Shown here piece by piece: positions 1 to 7,349 of a stretch of DNA of 14,592 nt. Below the pieces are notes generated by a model. It worked only from the letters and a program-made list of their open reading frames with translations. It had not been told where the DNA came from and ran no database searches. Numbering within the stretch: position 1 is the first letter of the stretch; each line of letters begins with the position of its first letter. Location of the stretch: NCBI GenBank assembly GCA_002499345.1, contig DALF01000050.1, positions 1-14,592 of the forward strand, written 5' to 3'. A program made the position numbers and the translations under genes. This stretch comes from Euryarchaeota archaeon UBA170. Its GTDB lineage: Archaea > Thermoplasmatota > Poseidoniia > Poseidoniales > Thalassarchaeaceae.

Positions 1-2
1 CT

Positions 3-88
3 GCCGAGATCGCATAGCCCGGTATTGCGGTGGATTCGAAATCCACTGTCCATTGGACGCGGGGGTTCAAATCCCTCTCTCGGCGCCA
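3..88 (+). tRNA. tRNA-Ser (anticodon CGA), CCA encoded
   Basis: The cloverleaf can be folded by hand. The acceptor stem GCCGAGA (3-9) pairs with TCTCGGC (78-84). The D-arm stem GCA/TGC is at 12-14 and 26-28, with GG in the loop. The anticodon stem GTGGA/TCCAC (30-34, 42-46) encloses loop TTCGAAA, so the anticodon CGA at 37-39 reads UCG. A long variable arm (47-60, stem GTCC/GGAC) marks it as a type II tRNA, as expected for serine. The T-arm GGGGG-TTCAAAT-CCCTC spans 61-77. The discriminator is G85, and CCA (86-88) is encoded in the gene. The promoter lies outside the window. The opposite-strand nuclease gene ends directly after the CCA. Confidence 0.95.
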
Positions 89-1933
89 CTAGAAGCCCGG
101 CACATCTTCTGATGTCCTGATAGAGACGACTCGCGTATTGGGCCCTATCCTGACTTGTGGCCTACCGTTGAACTCGCCTACTTCACCATTGAGGATAGCT
201 ATCTCGTCCCCTCTCGAGAGGCCAGCGGCAAGAACTGGGATGAACTGCTTGAATGCGATTACTCCAGCGGACCCGGACTGATCTACAAGGGTAACCGACC
301 AACGAGAAATACCAATTCCATTTGGAAAGGCGTCAATTGACCATATTCTCCCAATTACATTGATTCTGGTCTCTATCTCAACAATCGGAAACGATTCCTC
401 GTCATTGACTAGAGCGATTGAAGATGACTCATCGATATCTAAAACGACCTCTCCCCTCCAGATAGATGGAATTGCGTCCTTTACCCTAACTTTCACATCA
501 TTTGCAATTGACCTAGTGATATCCGAGGGAGAGCCATACCTACTTGGCCTCACCTTGGCACGATCGTATCCGTCCTGAAGCCTGAAAGAAAGGTCTACTC
601 CCCCGTCGTCCTTGAGAGATGGCCCCCTGAGATCGGATACCGTACCCGTTGCGTCGACCCTTGTTCTGATAGATCCTATGGGAGTAATTGGCCACGCGTG
701 CCCGAATCTCTCTATTCTCGTCTCCGAAGGTAGTTCGAGGTCGTGCCCGCCACTCTCGCATATTCCCCTAAGGTCGCATCGCCTACATCTCGCCTTAGGA
801 TCTGGGTCTAATGGCGGATCTGAGGGCTTGCCTCCGATATCGAAGTAACGCAGGGGAGAAGGATCCGCCGGACAGTCTTCCAAGGAGGGAGTAGTTGCGT
901 GTATGGAGGAATAGAGTCCTTTGAGTTCAATAGAGTAGTTCTCAAGTTCCTCATAAGAAGGTAATTCGACTTCTTTCACTGTTCCTGGGCCAAGGTACCA
1001 GATTGCCAGAGACTCGATCTCTTCTGCTCTGTCGTGCGTCTCCCACCAAAGCCACGCATAGAGTCTGAGTTGTTCCAGATAGCCCCCTGATCTGTCCCCC
1101 TTCCCTTGTGATGCCTTGATGTCTATCACGGAGGGCCTTCCTGACCACCTGTAAACCAAGTCATATTCTCCTTGGAACCAACCTTCGGGATGCGAGGTTG
1201 TCTGAGTGAATGAGCCTGCATCTGGGTCGACGAACCAAGGGCGAGCGATTTCCCACGCCTCCATCCAACTCGGATCTAATTCGGGACCCTCTGCACAGGG
1301 ATGCGGTTCGGACCAGAATAGAGGAAATCCATCTGGCGATGGCCACTCCGGACGATTAGTGCCACCCCTCCAAGACTCCAGTGTTTCGACATCTATCGAA
1401 TTGAGGCATTTCTCAACTTGATCTAAATGCATCCTAATGCCATTCTCTACCATCTCACGACATTCTAAAACATCAGCAGAGTCAGCTGTCCCGACTCTGT
1501 TAGTTAGTGACTCCCAATCTCTGACTGCGTCATCCCAGCATTTCTGGAAATGCGAATCAGCTCTCATCATTGCCCACTGTTCCAGAGTATTTCTGTCAGT
1601 AGGCCACTCGGATCGCTCCAGTGGTTGAATAGAGGGGCCTGGCCATAATTCCCCGAACTCATACGCAGGCTTTCCATCATCCAGGATGGGAGATGTGAGG
1701 ATATCTTCAGACTCTCCTGGGACGAGAGATGGGGAGTCCCGTAGTACTCTTGAGATGCAAGCCTCTGCGGCATTGCCTCTGATTATTTGCGGGGGAAGGG
1801 GCCCCCTAAGCTTGGGGATATTGTTGTAGTACCAGAGCCTCGGGCACGCTTTCCATGTTACCATCTGAGATGCTGAGAGCCTCCTGTAGGGGTTTGCTAT
1901 ATTCGATTCAGGGCTCGCTGAACTCACTGGCAC
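89..1933 (-). CDS. Iron-sulfur PD-(D/E)XK nuclease with C-terminal OB-fold (Dna2/AddB/Cas4-like nuclease module)
   Basis: A 614-residue probable DNA-processing nuclease. Residues 18-36 resemble the N-terminus of RecB-family nucleases and hold Cys30. GEYD (Asp258) and DIK (Asp271, Lys273) fit the metal-binding and catalytic motifs, and Q288-xxx-Y292 fits the QxxxY motif. Cys383, Cys386 and Cys392 (CX2CX5C) would join Cys30 to hold a 4Fe-4S cluster, the arrangement known in Dna2 and AddB. Residues about 517-608 look like a nucleic-acid-binding OB-fold of the RPA/tRNA-anticodon type, and 420-512 may be a second one. No helicase motifs are present. The usual motif I histidine is not obvious; Glu57 sits about where it is expected. 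The only start upstream of the nuclease motif is GTG at 1933, since an in-frame TAG lies further upstream. It is the last gene of a minus-strand cluster, 48 bases after the radical SAM gene. Substrate and partner helicase are unknown. Confidence 0.8.
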   Translation of the reverse strand: MPVSSASPESNIANPYRRLSASQMVTWKACPRLWYYNNIPKLRGPLPPQIIRGNAAEACISRVLRDSPSLVPGESEDILTSPILDDGKPAYEFGELWPGPSIQPLERSEWPTDRNTLEQWAMMRADSHFQKCWDDAVRDWESLTNRVGTADSADVLECREMVENGIRMHLDQVEKCLNSIDVETLESWRGGTNRPEWPSPDGFPLFWSEPHPCAEGPELDPSWMEAWEIARPWFVDPDAGSFTQTTSHPEGWFQGEYDLVYRWSGRPSVIDIKASQGKGDRSGGYLEQLRLYAWLWWETHDRAEEIESLAIWYLGPGTVKEVELPSYEELENYSIELKGLYSSIHATTPSLEDCPADPSPLRYFDIGGKPSDPPLDPDPKARCRRCDLRGICESGGHDLELPSETRIERFGHAWPITPIGSIRTRVDATGTVSDLRGPSLKDDGGVDLSFRLQDGYDRAKVRPSRYGSPSDITRSIANDVKVRVKDAIPSIWRGEVVLDIDESSSIALVNDEESFPIVEIETRINVIGRIWSIDAFPNGIGISRWSVTLVDQSGSAGVIAFKQFIPVLAAGLSRGDEIAILNGEVGEFNGRPQVRIGPNTRVVSIRTSEDVPGF

Positions 1934-1981
1934 TATGCAGTTACGAAGGTCGGAGACCTATCAACCCAACGCGAATCGCGC

Positions 1982-3118
1982 TCAGGGCCTCTTGTCATTG
2001 AGCCACACTAGCATTACCTCAGTCCTCTCAAAAGTAGGGGTAACCTCCACAATAGCCACTGGCTCTGATATTTCTTTTGCTATTTGCTCCGCCACTGGCA
2101 CTGGAATCTCAATCCTACCTTTCTGGCGGTCGTAAAGCATGAATCTGGATGGAAGGCCAGTGAATTCGGATATCTCAGAAATCCATGACTCTTGGAGATC
2201 GTCATCGGTGTATAGTGCACCGAAAATTAGTGTCGCATCATCACTTAGGGTCTCGTGTGGGGAAATCGTAGCCTCTCCCCTGCGTAGGAATCTCCTCCTC
2301 ATCTGTCCGGCGTCTTTGTACACCGAAGTGCAGTACTTCAGATGAAACCCATAATGCTCCCTAATCTCATCATCAATAGGATCTGGAGCTCCGATTGAGG
2401 CCGCCATTACCCTGTCTCTCAATGACTGAGCGAGTTCCGATGATCCTTTCGCGCCTGCAGTAATCTCTGTTGAGAGGTTGAATCCCCTGAGTTCCATATT
2501 GTCATGGTTACCAACTGTTATCTCCAGCTCATTTAGATTCATGAAGCTGACTTCGAAGTCCCTGAGTTCTTCGATGATTCGGAAAAGCTCCTCTTCCCTA
2601 TCTGGCTCACAGGGGAGCTCTACTCCGGTCAGGATTCCTGCATCCGAACATGCTTGGATTATCTCCCTGTAGTCCTCAGACTTTAGGTCCAAGAAATGAA
2701 ATCTTATCTCATCCAACCCTGCATCAGCGAATTCCTTTGCCCACTGCTTCTTGAAGGGGATACTAGTGTAGAGGTGAATGTGGAAGTCAGCGCCGAATTC
2801 TTCTTTCAGTCTCTTGATGCCCTCAATGCTTCTCTCCTTGGCCATTAGGGGATCCCCACCTGTTATCCCTGCCCCTGTGGCGCGCATATCCCTAGCTTCC
2901 TCGATCACATCATCGAAGCTCTCGCATGGCCTCTCATTGGCATACATGAAGTCAATCTCCCTCCTTGTCTCTGATAATGGGCAGTAATCGCACCTCCAAT
3001 GGCAATGCCCGGTGATGAACAGTACCAGTTTACTACCCATCTGACACTGGATGCATCCCTCGCAGTCAGACATATCCGGCGTCTCCGGAATATCTCTGAT
3101 TTGAGGTAGTATAGTCAT
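1982..3118 (-). CDS. Radical SAM protein, COG2108-type (pyruvate formate-lyase activase-related)
   Basis: A 378-residue radical SAM enzyme. Cys39, Cys43 and Cys46 form the CX3CX2C motif that binds the SAM-coordinating 4Fe-4S cluster, and GGDP (about 105-108) fits the GGE-type SAM-binding motif. A second cysteine group, Cys19-Cys22-Cys25 (CX2CX2C), lies just upstream and may hold another metal centre. The block after the cluster (YCPLS, then YANERP) matches my memory of the uncharacterised archaeal COG2108 proteins. The reaction and substrate are unknown. The start ATG at 3118 lies 4 bases after the pdxT stop and follows a GGTG-like Shine-Dalgarno sequence about ten bases upstream, so co-transcription and coupled translation with pdxT are likely. 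The C-terminal third (about 270-378) has no motif I recognise. Confidence 0.8.
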   Translation of the reverse strand: MTILPQIRDIPETPDMSDCEGCIQCQMGSKLVLFITGHCHWRCDYCPLSETRREIDFMYANERPCESFDDVIEEARDMRATGAGITGGDPLMAKERSIEGIKRLKEEFGADFHIHLYTSIPFKKQWAKEFADAGLDEIRFHFLDLKSEDYREIIQACSDAGILTGVELPCEPDREEELFRIIEELRDFEVSFMNLNELEITVGNHDNMELRGFNLSTEITAGAKGSSELAQSLRDRVMAASIGAPDPIDDEIREHYGFHLKYCTSVYKDAGQMRRRFLRRGEATISPHETLSDDATLIFGALYTDDDLQESWISEISEFTGLPSRFMLYDRQKGRIEIPVPVAEQIAKEISEPVAIVEVTPTFERTEVMLVWLNDKRP

Positions 3119-3122
3119 TCAA

Positions 3123-3710
3123 TCACACCTTCGCATTCTCAATAATCCACTTGTGGAATCCCCTGTCCGGGGATAACTCCGGATGAAAAGTCAGTCCGAT
3201 TATCATACCGTTCTTCACACCAACAACCTCATCCCCATGAGTTGCGCATATATCGTCATCGGCAGAGACGAATCTTGGAGCTCTGATGAAAATCCCTGGG
3301 AATTCCCTATCCAAGAGAGAGGAGTGTACGGCCCCCTGGAATGATTCGTACTGGGAACCGTATGCATTCCTATTGAGGACTGCGTTGATCAGAGGAGGGG
3401 CCCCGTCCTGCGGGTCGGCCAGAAGTATGGCACCTGCACATGTTCCAAGAATGGGCTTGGAGCGATTCGACCTTATCCACTCAAACATCCCAGGCATCAG
3501 GGAGGATGCATCGTCCTTACCGGTTTTCCTCATGGTCGTGGACTCGCCACCAGGAATTATCAGAGCATCTGGATCTGAGGAGTGTAGTTGTTCTAGCTTC
3601 CTTATCTCAATTATCTCGATCGGGATTCCACAATCCCCTGAGGCCTCATTAAGTGCGCTGATATGAGCGTGCCTAGCGCCTTGGAGCATCACCAAGCCCA
3701 CCCTAACCAT
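3123..3710 (-). CDS. pdxT: Pyridoxal 5'-phosphate synthase glutaminase subunit PdxT
   Basis: A 195-residue class I glutamine amidotransferase. In the known pathway it hydrolyses glutamine and channels ammonia to PdxS, which builds pyridoxal 5'-phosphate from ribose 5-phosphate and glyceraldehyde 3-phosphate. Visible family features are the N-terminal VGLVMLQGA block, PGGEST (53-58), the nucleophile Cys91 in GTCAG, and His176 and Glu178 in FHPEL, which complete the catalytic triad. Length is normal for PdxT (about 190-200). I chose the ATG at 3710 because it puts the conserved block at the N-terminus. Upstream in-frame starts reaching 3815 would add an unrelated tail overlapping serC. pdxS is not in this window. 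It is the first gene of the minus-strand cluster and is divergent from serC. Confidence 0.92.
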   Translation of the reverse strand: MVRVGLVMLQGARHAHISALNEASGDCGIPIEIIEIRKLEQLHSSDPDALIIPGGESTTMRKTGKDDASSLMPGMFEWIRSNRSKPILGTCAGAILLADPQDGAPPLINAVLNRNAYGSQYESFQGAVHSSLLDREFPGIFIRAPRFVSADDDICATHGDEVVGVKNGMIIGLTFHPELSPDRGFHKWIIENAKV

Positions 3711-3789
3711 GACTCCCCGTCCGGACTTCCAGAGATGAACCCTATCGTACATGCGATGGGCTGAAAGACTGGTTATCACACGAGTACAC
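3711..3789. promoter_or_regulatory. Divergent pdxT/serC intergenic region
   Basis: These 79 bases separate the chosen starts of pdxT (minus) and serC (plus) and must hold both promoters if the starts are right. I see no convincing TATA box: GTTATCAC at 3772-3779 is only 11-18 bases from the serC ATG, and the sequence about 28 bases before either start is not AT-rich. One or both transcripts may therefore start further inside the opposite gene. Confidence 0.3.
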
Positions 3790-4881
3790 ATGGCGGAGTA
3801 CGGGCGCATACACAACTTCGGAGCAGGACCAGCTGTCCTCCCTCTAGAAGTGGTGAATGATGTGGCGGCCTCTTTGCCAAACCTGAGTGGGAGTGGTTTC
3901 GGGCTACTCGAGGTGTCACATAGAAGTACGTTCTTTCAAGAAGTCATAGACTCGGCCATCAGTAGACTCAGGAGAATACTGTCCATACCGGAAGACTACC
4001 ACATACTATTCCTCCAGGGAGGGGCTTCGACTCAGTTCTACATGACTGCCCTGAATCTTCTTGGGGACGGCGACAAGGCCGACTTCCTAGTTACTGGGGG
4101 GTGGTCACAGAAGGCCCTCAAGGAAGCCAACAGAATAGGTGACTGTGTGGCATCATGGGATGACTCAGACAGGGGATTCAAATCTGTCCCCCTGAATGGG
4201 GAGTTCGAAGTCAGAGAAGACGCAACATACGTTCACTACACCTCCAATAACACACTATTCGGAACCCAGTACCACAGGACCCCTGATGTAGGCCAAGGAC
4301 ACCTAGTGGTAGATGCAAGCTCGGATATTTGTGGCGTTCCGATAGATGTCTCCGCCCATGATTTGATCTATGCGGGAGCTCAAAAGAATCTGGGCCCTAG
4401 TGGAGTTACTATGGTGATTCTTTCTCCCTGGGCTGTTTCGAGAATAGGGGAGGAACTTCCCACGATGCTTGACTACAGGACTCACATCTCCAAGGGGTCC
4501 ATGTTCAACACGCCGAACACATTCGGGATCTTCGTCTTGGACAGGGTCCTTTCATGGGTGGAGAAAAACGGGGGGCTCCAAGGAGCTATTGAGAGGAACA
4601 GGGCCAAGTCCACATTGCTCTACGAGGAGCTGGACAGGACCCCCTTCTGGGTTCCTCATGCTGATGCCGAGTCGCGGTCTGTGATGAATGTCACATGGAG
4701 GATGAGGGATGAGGAACTGGAGCGTGTTTTTCTCGAAGAGGCGAACAAGGCAGGCCTTGGTGGCCTCAAGGGACATAGGAGCGTCGGAGGCATCAGGGCC
4801 AGCCTGTACAATGGTTGCCCTATCGAGAGCGTTGAAGCGTTGGTTGACTTCATGAGGAGATTTGAGTCAATTCATGGTTAG
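3790..4881 (+). CDS. serC: Phosphoserine aminotransferase SerC
   Basis: A 363-residue class V, PLP-dependent aminotransferase. It makes O-phosphoserine from 3-phosphohydroxypyruvate with glutamate as amino donor, the second step of serine synthesis. Features in order: FGAGPAVLP at 10-18, EVSHRS near 41-46, the cofactor-binding GGAS at 77-80, TSNNT at 151-155, and AGAQKNLGPSG with the PLP-binding Lys199. GIRASLYNG near the C-terminus is also typical. Length is as expected (about 360). ATG 3790 places MAEYGRIHNFGAGPA at the start; an upstream ATG at 3751 would add 13 residues that do not look conserved. Its end overlaps deoC. SerC also acts in the DXP-dependent B6 pathway of some bacteria, but the neighbouring pdxT points to the other B6 route, so a serine role is more likely here. 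Confidence 0.93.
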   Translation: MAEYGRIHNFGAGPAVLPLEVVNDVAASLPNLSGSGFGLLEVSHRSTFFQEVIDSAISRLRRILSIPEDYHILFLQGGASTQFYMTALNLLGDGDKADFLVTGGWSQKALKEANRIGDCVASWDDSDRGFKSVPLNGEFEVREDATYVHYTSNNTLFGTQYHRTPDVGQGHLVVDASSDICGVPIDVSAHDLIYAGAQKNLGPSGVTMVILSPWAVSRIGEELPTMLDYRTHISKGSMFNTPNTFGIFVLDRVLSWVEKNGGLQGAIERNRAKSTLLYEELDRTPFWVPHADAESRSVMNVTWRMRDEELERVFLEEANKAGLGGLKGHRSVGGIRASLYNGCPIESVEALVDFMRRFESIHG

Positions 4882-5608
4882 TGGAAGCATGGAAAACGAG
4901 GACATAATCCGGATATTGGACCTCACACTACTGGATAGGGACGCGTCAGAGGAGGAACTGATTGGGCTGTGCGAGAGAGCGGTTGCCCATGGTACTGCCG
5001 CGGTCTGCGTCTTTTCAGAGCACGTTGGTTTTGTCAGGAGTCGCCTATCAAGGGAGGTGAGGGTAGCCTCCGTGGTGGGTGGCTTCCCAGAGGGGTGGAA
5101 GGATCCATCAGAGGTTTCGAGGGCCATATCCCAGTCTGTTGACGAGGGAGCTGATGAGATAGACTGCGTCTTGGAGCCCAAGCAGCAGGATGGTTTTCCT
5201 GGAGAGTCTGAATTGGCCCTCCTACTAGCCATGAGGGAGGCATCAAGAGACAAGACCCTCAAGGTGATCATAGAAACCCCCCTTCTGGACGAGCATTCGA
5301 TTAGGGCAACATGCAGGTTGGCCATGGCCTCTGGGGCTGATTTCGTAAAAACCTGCACAGGCAAGAGAGGAGACTGCACTGACGAGGATGCCAGAATACT
5401 CTCCATGGAGGCGAACAGGCACCTCGTGACAATGGGAGAGAGGAAGGGAGTGAAGATCTCAGGGGGGATAAGGAAAACAGAGGATGCCCGGAGGATGCTC
5501 TCTATAATGCAGAAGGAAGGAATATCCACGAGTAGTCCGAATGAGTCCAGGATAGGTGCCTCATCATTGCTGGATGATCTAATTGATGGTGGGCTCGGCA
5601 GGAATTGA
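4874..5608 (+). CDS. deoC: Deoxyribose-phosphate aldolase DeoC
   Basis: A 244-residue class I aldolase that splits 2-deoxyribose 5-phosphate into acetaldehyde and glyceraldehyde 3-phosphate in deoxynucleoside catabolism. It resembles the E. coli form: ILDLTLLD near 14-21, ADEID with Asp97, KVIIET with Lys130, the Schiff-base Lys159 in GADFVKTCTG, the second active-site Lys194 in GVKISGG, and RIGASSLL near the end. The ATG at 4874 overlaps the serC stop by 8 bases. ATG 4889 and TTG 4862 are other possible starts, and the first conserved residues follow 4889 closely. The overlap implies translation coupled to serC. The last eight codons, including the stop, run antisense to tRNA-Val. Confidence 0.9.
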   Translation: MVSGSMENEDIIRILDLTLLDRDASEEELIGLCERAVAHGTAAVCVFSEHVGFVRSRLSREVRVASVVGGFPEGWKDPSEVSRAISQSVDEGADEIDCVLEPKQQDGFPGESELALLLAMREASRDKTLKVIIETPLLDEHSIRATCRLAMASGADFVKTCTGKRGDCTDEDARILSMEANRHLVTMGERKGVKISGGIRKTEDARRMLSIMQKEGISTSSPNESRIGASSLLDDLIDGGLGRN

Positions 5609-5662
5609 ACCTGCGATCTTCGCCATGTGAAGGCGACGTCATAACCCCTAGACCACGAGCCC
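5587..5662 (-). tRNA. tRNA-Val (anticodon CAC), CCA encoded
   Basis: Read on the minus strand from 5662. The acceptor stem GGGCTCG pairs with CGAGCCC. The D-arm has stem GTC/GAC and loop TAGGGGTTAT. The anticodon arm is TCGCC-TTCACAT-GGCGA, giving anticodon CAC, which reads GUG. The variable loop is AGATC and the T-arm is GCAGG-TTCAATT-CCTGC. The discriminator is A (5590), and CCA is encoded at 5587-5589. The body is 73 bases with all stems fully paired. Its 3' half from 5608 down is antisense to the end of deoC. Confidence 0.96.
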
Positions 5663-5819
5663 CGTGTCATGCAACAGAGTCGTGCAGATAAGGATGGCGA
5701 GACATAAAACATATTCTTCTCAAGATGATTGAATCCTGACAAAATCAAATATTTTCCCATCTACTAGCGAGAAAACATTGACCCACTGTAATGAAAAAGA
5801 ACGCATCACTTCAGAGGGC
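5663..5819. promoter_or_regulatory. Intergenic region with promoters for tRNA-Val and the thioredoxin-CcdA gene
   Basis: This gap separates two divergent genes and turns AT-rich from about 5701. AAATATTTT at 5747-5755 is a good archaeal TATA candidate for the + strand and predicts a transcript starting near 5778, giving a leader of about 42 bases before ATG 5820. For the minus strand, the AT-rich stretch 5701-5715 could serve tRNA-Val with a short 5' leader. Transcription starts are inferred from spacing only. Confidence 0.45.
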
Positions 5820-5823
5820 ATGA
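5791..5823 (+). other. Possible 10-codon upstream ORF overlapping the next start
   Basis: ATG at 5791 opens a frame encoding MKKNASLQRA. Its TGA (5821-5823) overlaps the ATG of the thioredoxin-CcdA gene (5820-5822) as ATGA. It lies just downstream of the predicted transcription start. ATGA overlaps often couple translation, but a frame this short can arise by chance and no homologue can be judged. Confidence 0.25.
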
Positions 5824-7295
5824 GTGGGCCAGAAGAACTCTCGCTGACTCAGAGGCTGGATTTCAGTATCCTCAGGGAGGGCGACACTTGGAGGGCTTTC
5901 GGCGTCGCTGTCGTGCTGTTCTGCGTCATCGGATATTCCTCGCTGTCCCTTTTCGGAATGACCTCCTCGATATACGGAGTCTCTGGAGACGTCAATGAGG
6001 TGTACGATTTTGAAGCTCAATCACTGAACAGAACCGGCATTGACAGTATTATCGCCGATGAGAACGGCACTGTTCATTTGAGTTCTCTCAGGGGGAGTGT
6101 CGTTATCCTGGACTTCATGGCAGTGGATTGTGCGAACTGTCACTACGTGCAAGAGCACATTGAGAACAATATTGCTGAGTGGAGCGAGCTCGAGGGAGAG
6201 TATCCCGTGGTAGTAGTTTCAGTGGCGGCCTGGTACAGATTTGGTGAAACATTCGCGCAGATCAATTCGACCTTCGGGGATCATGATTCTGAGAAATTCA
6301 TGAATTGGACTGTGGTGAATGGCGGGACTGAATCAATAATCCTGGAAAATGGATCGAGGGGCGACATGGCCGAATACTACTCTGCTCAGCTTATCCCATT
6401 GGTCCTAGTGATTGACCATGAGGGGTATGTGGTAGCGAAGGATAATACTGGGACTCCCTTGGATAGGTGGGAGGCTTTTGACAACGCGGTTCTGAAGGCC
6501 AATGAGGGCGATGCAGAGGACCTAAGGATCGGCATAGCGAAATCGGACAGATCGGTCACAGGCGTATTCATCATCGGACTTTTCCTTGGAGTATTGGTGT
6601 ACTTTTCCCCTTGTGCCTTCCCTGTCTTACCTTCGTACATCACCTACTACCTCAGTCTGGGGATGAGGGAGGAGGAGTTGCATGCAGAGGGGAAGATAAG
6701 CAGGAGAATGCCAGGTTCATTTGAGATTGGGGGCTTTGCCGCTCTCGGGCAACTGACGTTTTTCGTGTCCGTTGGGGTTGTCATCTTCGGGTTGAGCGAG
6801 GTCGTTAACCTGTCGGGGACTTTCCATACCATAGCTGTTGGAATTGCATGTCTGCTCGTGGTACTGGGTAGCCTGATGCTTCTTGGTTGGACCAGTGAGA
6901 TGATGTCTTTCGTGCAGAGGTGGTTGGACAGGTACCAGACAGAGGAGTCCGATGAGGTTTTCACACCACGGAGAAACATGTTCCTGTGGGGAATAGGCTA
7001 CTCGGCCGCGTCTGTGGATTGTACGGCCGCTGCGGTTTTCCCGTTTGTGGCATGGTTGGCGGTTGTCGGAGAGGGGGCCTTCGTGGCTGGCCTCGGCGGA
7101 TTGATCCTCTCTGTGACCTTGCTGATGGTAATGGTGACGGTACTTGTCGGAATGGGACGGCAGGCGATGATTAGCTTCCTGAGGAGATCCACCGGGGTGG
7201 TCAAGGCGACTGGCTCTTGGATGATGATCTTCGCTGGTTTGGGACTCTTGGTCTACCTGACGCAGACCGAGGTCGTTTCCGGAATAATCGGATGA
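5820..7295 (+). CDS. Membrane thioredoxin-CcdA/DsbD-like fusion protein
   Basis: A 491-residue predicted membrane protein for thiol-disulfide exchange. An N-terminal membrane segment (about 26-46) is followed by a thioredoxin-like domain (about 60-230) with redox pair Cys104/Cys107 in DCANCHYV and a cis-proline candidate in QLIPLVLV. Then comes a multi-span CcdA/DsbD-type domain (about 245-485) with PCAFPVLP (Cys265) and a second half-site Cys401 in ASVDCTAA. In this family the two membrane cysteines pass electrons from cytoplasmic thioredoxin outward; here the acceptor would be the attached domain. Bacterial DsbD puts its thioredoxin domain after the membrane part, so the order is reversed. 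I chose ATG 5820; an in-frame TTG at 5778 is possible but weaker. It could serve cytochrome c maturation or extracellular protein reduction, which I cannot tell apart. Confidence 0.85.
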   Translation: MSGPEELSLTQRLDFSILREGDTWRAFGVAVVLFCVIGYSSLSLFGMTSSIYGVSGDVNEVYDFEAQSLNRTGIDSIIADENGTVHLSSLRGSVVILDFMAVDCANCHYVQEHIENNIAEWSELEGEYPVVVVSVAAWYRFGETFAQINSTFGDHDSEKFMNWTVVNGGTESIILENGSRGDMAEYYSAQLIPLVLVIDHEGYVVAKDNTGTPLDRWEAFDNAVLKANEGDAEDLRIGIAKSDRSVTGVFIIGLFLGVLVYFSPCAFPVLPSYITYYLSLGMREEELHAEGKISRRMPGSFEIGGFAALGQLTFFVSVGVVIFGLSEVVNLSGTFHTIAVGIACLLVVLGSLMLLGWTSEMMSFVQRWLDRYQTEESDEVFTPRRNMFLWGIGYSAASVDCTAAAVFPFVAWLAVVGEGAFVAGLGGLILSVTLLMVMVTVLVGMGRQAMISFLRRSTGVVKATGSWMMIFAGLGLLVYLTQTEVVSGIIG

Positions 7296-7349
7296 CCTAG
7301 CTGGTGTGAACACGCGAAATGATTTCAACGGGCGCCCCTCAGGACTGTC

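Noticed and set aside
3711..3815. 35-residue N-terminal extension of PdxT
   Set aside because: PdxT proteins begin directly with the VGLVMLQGA-type strand, and the extension would overlap the serC start.
4867..5760. 297-codon open frame on the minus strand opposite deoC
   Set aside because: It is the shadow of deoC, which has all its catalytic residues. The predicted product is Ser-rich with no recognisable motif, and it also runs through tRNA-Val.
6717..7328. 203-codon minus-strand frame opposite the CcdA domain
   Set aside because: The His/Arg/Gln-rich product has no motif. The + strand frame carries the conserved PCAFPVLP and membrane helices.
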